A stretch of 64,000 nucleotides of DNA from Lumbricus rubellus. Taxonomy: Eukaryota; Annelida; Clitellata; Crassiclitellata; Lumbricidae. The first letter of the stretch is position 1. Each line of letters begins with the position of its first letter. The notes under the pieces are model-generated. The model ran no database searches. It saw only the letters and a list, made by a program, of their open reading frames with translations, and was not told where the DNA came from. The DNA is taken from the NCBI GenBank assembly GCA_945859605.1, contig OX243820.1:26478077-26542076 (forward strand). Direction: 5' to 3'. Position numbers and translations under genes: made by a program. This document shows, piece after piece, positions 24,001-32,684 of the stretch.

Positions 24001-27000
24001 CTTTGCTAACAGCATTTGAACTGAGTTGCACGTTTTGTTAAATACTACTATCTCTAAAGCAGTGGTTCTTAGCCAGTGTTCGACCGAACCCTTGGGGTTC
24101 GATGAGCCAGTGCCAGGGGTTCGGCAGAGGTCCTCTGAAATATATACATGTTCAGTGAAAATCATTTGCTATTTAATTTTTATTTTTCGACTTTTATTTA
24201 ATATTATTTTAAAAATTGGTTGCTTACCAGGTCCTACCTTATGAAGTTTAAAGCTGCGCATACTGTTAACATTAGTTATTTCTTACTGCACCACCCAATA
24301 ATTAACACCGGTCGGCAGCATCTTTCTGTGACGTAAGGCGTAAAAAAAATTGTTGTGTTTCCGGTAACCCGACCGACCCATTTTTACGGCCACGACCCAA
24401 ATATTTTTTTAAAAAAATTTTAAAAATTTTTCCCCCAAAAAATGTTTTTCCCCAAACAAAAATTTTAATTTTTTTTCAACAAATATTTTTTTAACATTTG
24501 TATTGACATAACATAAGAGACGTCAACAAAATGAAATTAATAGGACTGTTTCTAGAGCAGTTTTAGGTGCAGACAGTCGGGAAATAGGCAGTTTATACTT
24601 GCTTAGAACACGTACTTTGTTTCAGCATGCAAAAAAGACTAGTGGGGTATACTTTTTCGGATAGTCACTGCATAAAAATATTTTACAAAATAAAAATATT
24701 TTTCGACCTACCTACCCAATTTTTTTTAGCTCTGTTACCGGAAACACAACATTTTTTTTAGGCCTAAGGTATTACCGATATGTAATTTTTCGTTGTTTTT
24801 CTGCAGAAATAGCATCATACGACGTACGCTAAAAGCAACTATTACCCTTTTCTTATATGCTTATACCACAGAGGATGTCGCGAAAAATTATTGTTCAAAC
24901 TTGAGGGGTTCGGTGAGTGGTCATGGATTTCTCGAGGGGTTCGGCTCCCTTGAAAAGGTTAAGAACCAGTGCTCTAAAGGCTAAACTGATGACTCGGTTT
25001 TCCTCAGAATTTTTTTCTCATTCTTCGAAGGCATTTCCTTACCCTTGAGTTTTTCTTGCTAAGAGCACCTCTGAATAGTCATTCTGTTAGAGGTGCTATA
25101 TAAATCTACAGATACGATGCCAAATGAAATTTTAATAGCGCTATTTATTGCCTGATGTTTACCGATGACTTCTGTGACCTTAGAAGGTTTTAGTAATTCT
25201 TGATTGTTTGTTTTGAAGTTGACGAGTGAGAATGGTGAACTGGAAAGACAAGTGTCAATGGGATCGCAAACACAGAGAGAACTCGTTGAAGAGGTTGGTA
25301 GAGGGTTAACCATTTTAAAATTATATGTTGGTACTCTTTGTGTACACACTTCACTTGATAGGTTGCGTTGCAAGGACGTTTGGTCATAACATGACACTCT
25401 GAAATTTCATCTTATATGGAGGATTGGAGGTTGCATTTTAATGAAGTTATTTTCCAAAGCTGAATTTAGGTATGTGAGTGAGTGAGTATGCCCTTTATCT
25501 AGTCAAAATAACTGTGCCTTGGTGTACATGATACAATGGCATTGTTAAAAATAAATCGTCCTTACAGCAAACATCGTAAGCACGAACCAAACTATTTGCA
25601 GCAGGTGATATTGTACTGTGGACACGAATACACTACTGAATGGCTGCAGCTGTGAGCAGTGCTATAGAAATTAGTGATTACATTACATTGCAGTGAATAG
25701 ATAATGGGTTTGATGGGGGGGGGCGAGTAGCAGCTTGGAATACAGTTATGCAGGCAATGTTAGCGCATTATATCTGGGAGTTGCATTATAAGGATGTGTG
25801 CATTATATTGAGAAGTTCCAATGTAGTAATCTTTATTCATTCATTCATTCAGAGAGGTTTTCAGGAGGTCCTAGCTGTTGGTCCATTCCTATTTCAGTCC
25901 ACTTCACATAATAAACTGAGCTGAGTTGTAATATCTAAGACTTTGACATTGGAACTCATGTTATGCAAGACACCCATTCAAGTTTTATGCGTTAAATCAT
26001 TTGGTTCAGAGTTTCTAAACGCAGTTCTCAGTTCTACGTAAGTTGATGATGTATCTTCTTAATGCATGTCTTAGATAATGGACTGGGAAGAGCGTTACGG
26101 CGAGTGCTACGGTTTGCTGCAAGAGGCTCAGGAGGAGATTCGAGCGTTGCAGAAGAAACAGAAGCCGGGCGTCATCCGCTACCACTACACTCACATGTCG
26201 CCATACATTTCCAGCGACTCCCTCGCGCTTGAACTGGAGAACAGCATCCGGAAAAACGTCGACTTTCCAGAGGGATACTCTCCGGAACAGCGCAAGTGAG
26301 CCATTCCTTAAGCACTTGAAAACAGTTTTTTTTAGTCGGGAGCACCTCTGAGTAGTTTCCTTGAGGATGTGCTATGTAAATACTTGTATAAATGATTGAA
26401 TTAGTAATTGCTGTTGAGGTCCTACTGCTTAACCCTTTGCTGACCGTAGTCGGTAAAGGTTTAAATCTAGTCTTGTTTGATTAGCTAAACATGATGTGAT
26501 GACTTCCGTATCATGGAAGGTTTGTCAATGTTGAAAGCACATCAGTTAGTTTGAAAAAAAGGCACTGCTGTTCCTCCCCCGTTTTTTATTAATGTTTTTC
26601 AAGGGGGTTCTTGAACGTTCTTCGCACTGGGAGCAACTCTGATTAGATCGTACTGTAATAGGTGCTTTATTAGTTCGTATATAGAATAGAATAGAAAGAG
26701 AAATGGCAAAGTTATTGCTGCATTGTAGTCTTCTTGAAAGCTGCACGGGTGCCCTTCGTGTTATGAAATGTACATTATTCGTATTTGAAGATATCAATGC
26801 TCGTTTTGATTCTGTCATTTTGAGCGGCTTAAATTTATTGTATAACCATTTTAATTATTAATTAATTTAATAACTTAATTATTATATATTATTATTTTAT
26901 CATTAACTTATTCAATGACTAATGGGCATTACAATCTTTTCTTTAAGGTTGCACAGTTTGCGAGTGATGCGTACGGCGAATGTGGTGAAGAAGACGCGTG

Positions 27001-30000
27001 CAATATCCTCCGCTCCTCCCGGTTGGACGTCGATTCGTGAGAAGCGAGAAGACAGCGACATTTCGACGATGAGTCTCACCGATGATCCTGGTGGATCCGC
27101 AAGTGCCAACAGCACGAGGTCGGTTGAAAGTGATATGCAGGATTTTATTACATACGTCATATCATAAGATAAGATAAGAATATTCTTTAATATACCAATT
27201 GCTATCCGCATTTTGGTGTAAAGACATGGTATAATAAACAAACGTACATAATTTCTATATCCAATCATTCACATTCATATCTGTAGAATTCTTTATGAGC
27301 CAACAATATTGGCAGCATTGTGGGATTTATTTATTTACTGAGAATTTGATATAGCGCTCCTTCAAGGTTACTACTCAGGAGCGCTCCCAGTCCAACCCCG
27401 GTCGAATAAGACAGTCTTGAGAAGAGAAAGAAATGAAGTAGAAGTAGAAAGGCTAATAGGTATTTGACGAAGGATAACAGGTAGCTCATTCCAGGTCGCA
27501 GGGCCAGCCACGGAGAAAGCACGGCGCTGCCTGATTGCAGTCCGTGAGCGTGGAACAATAAGTTCCACTTGTGCAGCTGAGCGGAGAGAGCAGCGGCGTT
27601 GAACAAGCGTGGTCGAGCAACAGAGCTCCTGCAAGTATAAAGGAGCCAAACCCTCAAAGCAGCGCCGGACCAAGACGGAAATTCTGTATGTAATGCAGGA
27701 TGGGATGGTGCAGTGTTGGGTTCAGTGCCTTGGAGCCGGAGGAAGGTTCCAGTTTCGAATCCACCTCAAGTCACCACATAGAGACCCTTAGCAAGTCCTT
27801 CACTCGCAATTGCTCATGTGCTTCGGCGTGAAACTTTGATGCAGTGCTCGTGCTGTAGTCAGGAGCGCCTCTGAGTAGAGAGGGTGAAAGACTCTATAGA
27901 AAATGTGAGAAATAAATAAATTGGTCATACCAAGCCAAGGGTCAAGGAGATTAGAAGTTTCAAGTTACTTAAACTTCACTTTGAAGTGATCCCAGTTGAT
28001 CTACTGCATATGCGAATCCCCATCAAAGACAGCATAAACCATTTGTTCTTAAGCCTGGCGTGTTACCCAACATGATAGATGCTCATTAACATCAAGAATT
28101 ACGTTGATGTGGTTGACCCAGTGGTCTGGAATATCCTTCAATTAGAGCTATGCCTACGTGCTTGGACTCTACCAGTATCCTTCTTTATCAAACTTAGAAA
28201 CTTAAAACTGTCCTTTTTTGGCGTGCTGGAACCGGGAGCGCCTCTGAGTAATTTTTTCTTAAAGGGGTGCTATATAAATTTCCGAATGAATGGACTAATT
28301 ACGTGATGTCATGTTGGGCAAGTGCAGGATTCATTCATTTTGGAGTGCGACTTCAGCTGGTGATACCAAAATGGTTGCTCGTCTCTTTTGTTCTTCAGTC
28401 AGTTATAGGAATTAAATTGACTCGAAATGTTCTGTCCAATGTCCATGTGTTGTGATTATCCGCTAGATGTGAGGACGACAGTGAAGCTGGTTCGATTCGA
28501 CGTTGCCACAGTCCCGAGAGTTACATGTCGACGGGCAGCGGAAGTCTCAGCTCGGACAATCGAGGAGCAATGCGCATCCCAGAGAAACTGCAGATCGTAA
28601 AGCCCATCGAAGGTGATCAATAAGTTACTTCAGACGTGCTTCTGATTGTATTGTATATATGATCATTTATAAAGCGCCTCTCTCAGCAGAAGTCTTTCAG
28701 AAGCGCTCCCAGTGCAATCGACCCTGATTAATGACGAAAGACTACCAGGGAGAAAGGCAGCGAAGTCTAAACAGACAACGAAATGAGGAAAACATTTATA
28801 CTTAGAATCTTGTGCACATACTAATTAGTCTTATCTCGTGATTATGATATCGGTGATCAATCCTGGATAGATGAATTTTTATGTTTATGTGAATTCATTA
28901 TGTCATGCTTAGTGCTCTTTATACAGCTTAGTTTATTAAAGGATATACTTATTTAAACGATACTTATAAATTTCCAGTTTAATTCATTTAAATTTTTTTT
29001 ATAGCACCACTAATATGAAACTTGACAGCACTTGCTTTGCCTGTGATGAGGACCTTCAGATTATCTTATGGCTTATTTGAGTAAATAAACACAGAAAGTC
29101 TGCATTCAAATAATTTACTTATCAGATAAAGACAGTTTCTTGTTAAAGATTTGAAGAGCAGGTGAGAATAGGATGCGTGGTGTAATCAGATGAAGCATAG
29201 TCTCAAAGGCAATTATGCAGAAGTGTTAAGGTCTTGACCACAACTCAAAACTTACCATTTCTCCGTGGCTTTCAAGCACTTGGATACTTAAGCCTTTACC
29301 TCTTGTGACTGACTATCCGTTGCTACCCTGTGTTAGATTCAAATGTAGTTTCTGTGTACAGTGTGTAGTACTATGCGTTAAATTTTGTGTTTAAACGTTG
29401 TGGTCTTTTGTGCTGCAGGTTCGCTGACTCTGCATCAGTGGCAGAGCCTTGCCACTCCTAACCTCGGAGGAATACTCAAGCCTCGTCCTGGAATTCAGAT
29501 CAAAGGTGAAGTGGGTCTCGATGTTTTCGAGGAGGATCCGTACTCTCTAAGCGACTACGAAGAGGATGGTAAGTGGGTGGTTGCAAGTCAGTTCTACTTT
29601 GCAACCTAAAGCTTTACCTTTCATATAGGCCTCCCCCCAACCTAAAGATGATTGCAACCCTGTCTTGGTCTCTCCGAGTTCCTGTATCTTCTTGATACAT
29701 AAAGACAACATTCAGTATTTGTTTTCCGAAGTCTCTCTTACTTCATTGTAATTTTAATGAATTAACGAAGAAAATGTTTTAAATCTAGAAAGTTTAGTCT
29801 TCATTCGAGCTTTCCGCTTCTTGACCTTCACGACGTGACATTTCTCAGGCAGCAGGCCACTGGTATCTCTCTAGCTACCATCCACAATCACCAGAGAACG
29901 CCAGCTGCCAAACTGGAGAAGCGAACAGCGAATGTGATAAACCCCCCTTTACCAGGGTTTTACGTAAAAGTATATCTCAGCAGTAAAACAACGTGTACAA

Positions 30001-32684
30001 AAATGCTGCTTGTCGACGAAACTAAACCAACAATTTGATGGCGATGCTAATGCTTCCTTACCAACAACTGCTCATGGCCATAGATTAAGGGACTGCTTTT
30101 CCTCTCCTTTTTCATTTAGATGTTAATTGATTGCTTGGCTTGGCTTGGCTTGGCTTGCAGATGATTTCAGTCCGGCTTTTATCAAGTGCCTTGAAAGGAC
30201 GTCTTCAACTTACACATTTACGATGTCTAAGGTCGCCCATCCAGCCGAGTTCTTTAGAAGCTCAAGTGTAACGTCAGTGTAAGCTCGTCCTCTGTTTCCA
30301 ATTGCGATTTTAGTGTGCGATAGCATTGCTGTTAATTCCATCTGGTATTTAACGCTTTTATGACGAGAGTATAGTGAAGGTGACTAAGAAAACAATGCAA
30401 CTGGTCGTTAAGGTGTTAAGAATTGTGTGTAGAGTTGAAGTACGTGTTTATTCATGAATTTTTTATGTCTGACCACTAACAGAATTTCTCTTTAATTATT
30501 TGCTGTTTTGAAAAGACGAGTGAAGTCCAGCAGTAAAGTTCCTGAATGACACTTCTTGAACATGCCAGAAACTTTGATTATTTAATAGTTTTTAAAAAAA
30601 TAATTTTTTTAGCAGAAATGAATTAGATAATTCATAGATGTAAAAAACGATGGAAACGGAATAAAAAACGGGAAAAAACGTCGTTTTATTCGAAAAAAAT
30701 AAAAAACGGAAAAAAACGACAAAAAAACGGAGACGGAAAATAATTTGACTTTTTACATCTTAAAATGCATTTGAGACATAAAACCCTTGTTTACTTTCTA
30801 CATTGATCACTTAAATGATGACGCTAAACAATTAAATAATGACATCAGTTAGCTGAAACCTTGAGATTGGGCTGAAAACGTAAGGAATATCAGGAAAAAA
30901 TTAAATTAAGAAAAATTATAAGAGACAAAGAATAAATAAATGGCGTTACTTAAAAAATAAAAAACGGAATAAAACGATGGAAAAAATAAAAAACGAAAAA
31001 ACCACGTTTTTTGGGAGTGAATAAAAAACGAAAAAAACCTTTTAAACAACTATGAGATAATTAATAATAGTTACTGCAGTCCTCTGAGGACTTTAGTGTG
31101 GGAAACATGAAACTGGCTGTTTTTATACTGCGTTCGAATAAAAAGATTGTATATTTGCTAACTGATAGGAAATTATGACAATCTCAGCTTTGAAATAAGT
31201 AAAGGAAGAGTCATGACATATGTCAGATGTATGCAATAAATAGAGTAAAAGTCATTGCATCTAAATTTAAGAGTAAACCCTTGATTGTTACATTTACAAA
31301 AAAAGACGTGCAACAAAGGGTCAATGTCTCAGTTGTAGCATTCATTGCATTGTATTATAATATTGCGTTTACGACAATTTCTATAACATCTCTTTGGTAG
31401 CAAGCTACTTCTAGGATGCTTTACATACACTGTCTTGATTTTCATTCATTCATTGTCATCTGCTTTCCATATTTCTTTTCATTGTTCTATTTATTTGATG
31501 TTTATTCTGATTTGAAATCCTTTACGTGTAGATGCTGCACAACAGTGACGTCTGCTTCTACAACAACTGTCGCGTACATCTCATCCAAACCTGCAGCAAA
31601 TGATCCTCCAGAAACGACCGCATCCTCCGCCGGCGTTTCGTCTACCCCCACTTCGAAGAATCCACCAACGTCTCAATTGCCGTCTTCTACCAATCGATGC
31701 ACGAGCACGTTCAGCATGTCTGCGAGCCTAGCGCACACCTTAGGAGAGCGTGGAATCAGTCTGGAAGTCTGTCCAGAAGAGGAAGGGGAAGAAATCGTGG
31801 CGTCTAGCTCCGGATCATCATCGGCGCCGAGCTGGTGGAGCAAGCTCGGGTTTCCACGGCGATTCCAGAGCATCGTCACGGAAACGATGTGCGAGAGTAC
31901 GCGATCTCAGACGGAGTCGCTCTACACGATGTCGTGCAAAAGCGCCGCCGAGATTCCGATGGACGGGCTGAGGCTTGCCGAAAAAATACAGAAGCTTGGA
32001 CTGAACTGCACGACCGATGCTGCGCAGAGTCCGTATCCTCGGCGAAGCGTGACGCGGAATCCCGTCGACGTTGGTCTCAATACGATCATTAAGATCAAGC
32101 GATCTCCGCGTAACTATGCAGCGTCGTTGGGCAATAATAATAATAGTAAAGGAGACAAGGACTGCGGTGGCGTTATGCTTCGCCGAATGCCTTCCCGTGA
32201 CTTCAGCAGCGGTCATAGCATCGTCGGCATAACAGCAGGCGTTCAAACGGTAACTGCTAACACTAACGAGGAAAGTCAGACTCGGTCTGCGAAGTCGCAG
32301 GACTCGGGAGTCGCTGACGAAGTCGAGTCGGGTCCGAGTTGCGGAAGTTCCGTTGCTTCTGAGTCGGTTGTCGTCGTTGTTTCGACGCTCGAGCAACAGA
32401 CGTGCAACGGAGCGAGCATTCCAACGATTCTCGTCAACTCGCAACCGGTTATCGTTGCTGCTGCTGCTGCCGCATCCGAACTCTCGTCATCGTTCATCCC
32501 CCAGCTGCCCGGTCTTCTTCCCATCGCTCGACCCATGAGCCTTACGCTGGTTCCCACCTGGTCTCAGTCGTCCAAGCCGCTGACCGCTGCCACCACCTGT
32601 TCCATGTCGTCCAGTCTGTCTGGAGTACCAATTGTTCACTCGCGAGTCTCCATACTCAGTGACGGTGCCAACGTAACAGAATAG
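14914..32684 (+). CDS. TRAK: TRAK/Milton mitochondrial kinesin-dynein adaptor (start exon missing)
   Basis: Exons: 14914-15015, 16747-16959, 19133-19209, 19783-19899, 21050-21135, 22395-22704, 25219-25293, 26075-26295, 26948-27118, 28467-28612, 29419-29568, 30161-30278, 31532-32684. All are GT-AG with consistent phases, giving about 978 codons. The product resembles animal TRAK1/2 and Milton, which link Miro on mitochondria to kinesin-1 and dynein. Exons 2-8 encode the HAP1_N coiled coil, with a dynein-binding CC1-box-like segment (ELAARIGQ) in exon 4. A Spindly-like SLALELENSIRK lies in exon 8. Exons 10-12 carry the Milton region (PEKLQIVKPIEG, NLGGILKPRPGI, STYTFTMSK). The last exon has a LGERGIS motif in a Ser-rich tail. 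Length is close to vertebrate TRAK1. No in-frame ATG exists in the first listed exon, so the start lies upstream. Confidence 0.92.
15016..15440 (+). repeat. Minisatellite derived from an exon-intron junction, about 22-bp unit
   Basis: It starts exactly at the donor of TRAK exon A. Units approximate CAATAACAGGTATGCTACTA, so most contain a donor-like CAG|GTATG and a TACTAAC motif. Nine exact TACTAAC copies are visible. The first unit overlaps the last codons of the exon (ACAATAACAG). Two units diverge to ACAGTAAGAATTGCG. Confidence 0.85.
16633..16703. mobile_element. TTAA-type palindromic miniature element
   Basis: Second copy of the 5789-5859 element, with the same interior (GAGATGGTAGTAAATGGTAT) and the same palindromic GCCGA/TCCGGC arms. 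The left end is degraded to ATAA, the right end is TTAA. It lies 43 bp upstream of TRAK exon B. Confidence 0.7.
16747..16959 (+). CDS. TRAK: TRAK exon B
   Basis: It encodes EVDLVSLIQEQLPRYVLRAD and ends EVIEETLKYF, both conserved at the start of the TRAK HAP1_N region. Donor GTAAGG, phase 1. Confidence 0.93.
16972..17046. mobile_element. TTAA-type palindromic miniature element, CTGACCG family
   Basis: A 75-bp palindrome, ends TTAACTCTTTACTGACCGA and GGTCGGTAAAGGGTTAA. It begins 12 bp after TRAK exon B. The 36-bp element at 26429-26464 has the same arms. Confidence 0.7.
17440..17640. repeat. Tandem repeat, about 40-60 bp unit
   Basis: Imperfect units built on ATCCAACTT...AAGCAAGAATTATTTTCATC in TRAK intron B. 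About five copies. Confidence 0.7.
19133..19209 (+). CDS. TRAK: TRAK exon C
   Basis: It follows a long T tract and AG. It encodes DRLSQMTKTYDDIGAVTHLL, near-invariant in TRAK/HAP1 proteins. Donor GTCAGT, phase 0. Confidence 0.95.
19783..19899 (+). CDS. TRAK: TRAK exon D (CC1-box)
   Basis: It encodes KERDLELAARIGQKLLSDN. The AARIG core corresponds to the CC1-box by which TRAK family adaptors contact dynein light intermediate chain. Donor GTCAGT, phase 0. Confidence 0.95.
20187..20238. mobile_element. TTAA-type palindromic miniature element, diverged
   Basis: A 52-bp element, ends TTAACTCTTAATGATGAG and AATCGTTAAAGCATTAA. It resembles the TTAACGC family at 30349-30419 and 63032-63108. Confidence 0.5.
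20275..20498. repeat. Minisatellite, 15-16-bp unit
   Basis: About 14 imperfect units of GTCATGCTACAATGAA in TRAK intron D. Confidence 0.85.
20515..20910 (-). mobile_element. Unclassified interspersed repeat, possibly a LINE 3' part
   Basis: A GC-richer block in an AT-rich intron. The minus strand contains GAAACCACCTCGGCTACTTC and a terminal reading QDRAGWRRSERITG that resembles LINE C-terminal DRxxWR motifs. There is no intact frame or boundary, so the class is uncertain. Confidence 0.4.
21050..21135 (+). CDS. TRAK: TRAK exon E
   Basis: Acceptor TTTGCAG, donor GTAAGA, end phase 2. It encodes IIELKHIVCVKTALLQAYVQ followed by an acidic Ser-rich linker, at the position of the conserved KDELLQFY segment of vertebrate TRAKs. 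Confidence 0.9.
22020..22263 (-). mobile_element. RTE-like LINE 3' coding fragment
   Basis: Minus-strand frame with IIQGNVSGARSRGRPRMGWV, NIGEWMGTS and RDRRRWRKLVHEATNP. The SRGRPR...W...DRxxWRxLV...ATNP pattern is the C-terminal signature of RTE/BovB-like and related reverse transcriptase ORFs. Heavily 5'-truncated in TRAK intron E. Confidence 0.75.
22395..22704 (+). CDS. TRAK: TRAK exon F (main HAP1_N coil)
   Basis: It encodes the longest coiled-coil block, including LQKKVKSLEEENLLLK and ERETGLINDCVRQL, with MTQIVMLDKKINK at the end. Donor GTGAGA, phase 0. A full SINE copy sits 57 bp into the following intron. Confidence 0.95.
22762..22968 (+). mobile_element. Full-length tRNA-derived SINE
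   Basis: Third near-complete copy: A box AGGTATAGTGG, B box GGTTCGAATCC, the body with AAGTCCTTCACTCGCAATTG, and the hairpin tail GAGCGCCTCTGAGTAG ... GGGGCGCTATAAC. It lies in TRAK intron F. Confidence 0.88.
23470..23770. repeat. Three tandem copies of an about 110-bp unit
   Basis: Each unit contains CTAACTGAGCCAYAGTGAAA, then a T/A-rich stretch with TTTCAAGTGATTGTTT. Copies start near 23471, 23574 and 23685; the third ends degraded. TRAK intron F. Confidence 0.85.
24060..24971. mobile_element. hAT-type non-autonomous element with perfect 8-bp TSD
   Basis: Target duplication CTCTAAAG at 24052-24059 and 24972-24979. Ends CAGTGGTTCTTAGCC and GGTTAAGAACCAGTG. Subterminal GGGGTTCG motifs lie in both arms. 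A PIF/Harbinger MITE (24337-24764) has inserted into it, so the original element was about 480 bp. No transposase. Confidence 0.9.
24337..24764. mobile_element. PIF/Harbinger-type MITE nested in the hAT element
   Basis: Inverted copy of 13328-13761. TSD TAA at 24334-24336 and 24765-24767. The TIR contains GTTGTGTTTCCGGTAAC at both ends. Nesting dates it as younger than its hAT host. Confidence 0.85.
25064..25105 (+). mobile_element. LINE/SINE 3' tail hairpin
   Basis: Arms AGCACCTC (25064-25071) and GAGGTGCT (25090-25097) pair perfectly over 8 bp, followed by ATATAAAT. It lies 114 bp upstream of TRAK exon G. Confidence 0.75.
25219..25293 (+). CDS. TRAK: TRAK exon G
   Basis: A 25-codon coil exon, LTSENGELERQVSMGSQTQR then ELVEE. 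Acceptor TTTGAAG, donor GTTGGT, phase 0. Confidence 0.88.
26075..26295 (+). CDS. TRAK: TRAK exon H (end of coil, Spindly-like motif)
   Basis: It encodes ERYGECYGLLQEAQEEIRAL and SDSLALELENSIRK. The latter aligns with the conserved ESLAAEIE segment of TRAKs, a Spindly-motif-like site. Donor GTGAGC after AA, phase 2. Confidence 0.94.
26341..26384 (+). mobile_element. LINE/SINE 3' tail hairpin
   Basis: AGCACCTCTGAGTAG then GATGTGCTATGTAAAT; seven of eight stem pairs are retained. It starts 45 bp after TRAK exon H. Confidence 0.7.
26429..26464. mobile_element. 36-bp TTAA-bounded palindrome
   Basis: TTAACCCTTTGCTGACCG followed directly by TAGTCGGTAAAGGTTTAA. It is essentially the two arms of the 16972-17046 element with no interior. 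Confidence 0.65.
26628..26682 (+). mobile_element. LINE/SINE 3' tail, degraded hairpin
   Basis: GGGAGCAACTCTGATTAG then AATAGGTGCTTTATTAG. The stem is partly lost. TRAK intron H. Confidence 0.55.
26948..27118 (+). CDS. TRAK: TRAK exon I
   Basis: It completes the codon AA|G and encodes LHSLRVMRTANVVKKTR, then a Ser/Thr-rich linker. The donor GTCGGT is weak and is chosen by phase agreement with exon J. Confidence 0.82.
27344..27690 (-). mobile_element. CR1/L2-like LINE 3' end with intact C-terminal frame
   Basis: An open 100-codon minus-strand frame holds GLAPLYLQELCC, RRAFSVAGPATWNELPVILR and SFLSLLKTVLF, the characteristic C-terminus of CR1/L2-type reverse transcriptases. Its stop codon TAG (27373-27371) lies in the loop of a perfect 8-bp hairpin (27378-27385 with 27353-27360), followed by ATATCAAAT and AATAAATAAAT. 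This is the best-preserved LINE copy and the likely partner of the SINE family. It is 5'-truncated, so not autonomous. Confidence 0.88.
27703..27925 (+). mobile_element. tRNA-SINE, diverged copy
   Basis: A-box region ATGGTGCAGTG, B-box-like AGTTTCGAATCC, the body AAGTCCTTCACTCGCAATTG, and the tail GGAGCGCCTCTGAGTAG ending in AAATAAATAAA. It abuts the upstream end of the LINE at 27344-27690. Confidence 0.8.
28079..28285 (+). mobile_element. CR1/L2-like LINE 3' end, plus-strand copy
   Basis: A frame with VVWNILQLELCLRAWTLPVS and FGVLEPGAPLSN is a decayed version of the LINE C-terminus. It ends in the hairpin AGCGCCTC (28237-28244) / GGGGTGCT (28264-28271) and TATAAATTT. Confidence 0.65.
28467..28612 (+). 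CDS. TRAK: TRAK exon J
   Basis: It encodes an acidic Ser-rich linker ending in PEKLQIVKPIEG, a highly conserved TRAK segment. Donor GTGATC, phase 1. Confidence 0.92.
28657..28775 (-). mobile_element. CR1/L2-like LINE 3' tail
   Basis: Minus strand GGGAGCGCTTCTGAAAGACT then GAGAGGCGCTTTATAAATGA, preceded by remnants of the C-terminal coding end. TRAK intron J. Confidence 0.6.
29419..29568 (+). CDS. TRAK: TRAK exon K
   Basis: It encodes SLTLHQWQSLATPNLGGILK, then PRPGI and an acidic SLSDYEEDG end, the Milton region signature. Donor GTAAGT, phase 1. Confidence 0.95.
30130..30160 (+). repeat. TTGGC pentanucleotide repeat forming a splice acceptor
   Basis: Five tandem TTGGC-like units run straight into GCAG, the acceptor of TRAK exon L, replacing an ordinary polypyrimidine tract. 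Confidence 0.8.
30161..30278 (+). CDS. TRAK: TRAK exon L
   Basis: It encodes STYTFTMSKVAHPAEFFR, equivalent to the conserved STFTFTTCRILHPSDE segment of vertebrate TRAKs. Its acceptor is embedded in a TTGGC pentanucleotide repeat. Donor GTAAGC, phase 2. Confidence 0.92.
30349..30419. mobile_element. TTAA-type palindromic miniature element, TTAACGC family
   Basis: 71 bp; ends TTAACGCTTTTATGACGAG and CTGGTCGTTAAGGTGTTAA. Related to 63032-63108. Confidence 0.6.
30633..31054. mobile_element. hAT-type non-autonomous element with perfect 8-bp TSD
   Basis: Target duplication AGATAATT at 30625-30632 and 31055-31062. Ends CATAGATGTAAAAAACG and (reverse) CATAGTTGTTTAAAAGG. Both arms are crowded with AAAAAACGG motifs, likely transposase-binding repeats. 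422 bp, no coding capacity; TRAK intron L. Confidence 0.82.
31532..32684 (+). CDS. TRAK: TRAK exon M (C-terminal exon)
   Basis: Acceptor GTGTAG before 31532; 384 codons ending TAG. It has a Ser/Thr/Pro-rich start, then SLAHTLGERGIS (the conserved TRAK C-terminal motif), LRLAEKIQKLGL and an Ala run from a GCT/GCC tract. GC content is higher than in the flanking DNA. Confidence 0.92.
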
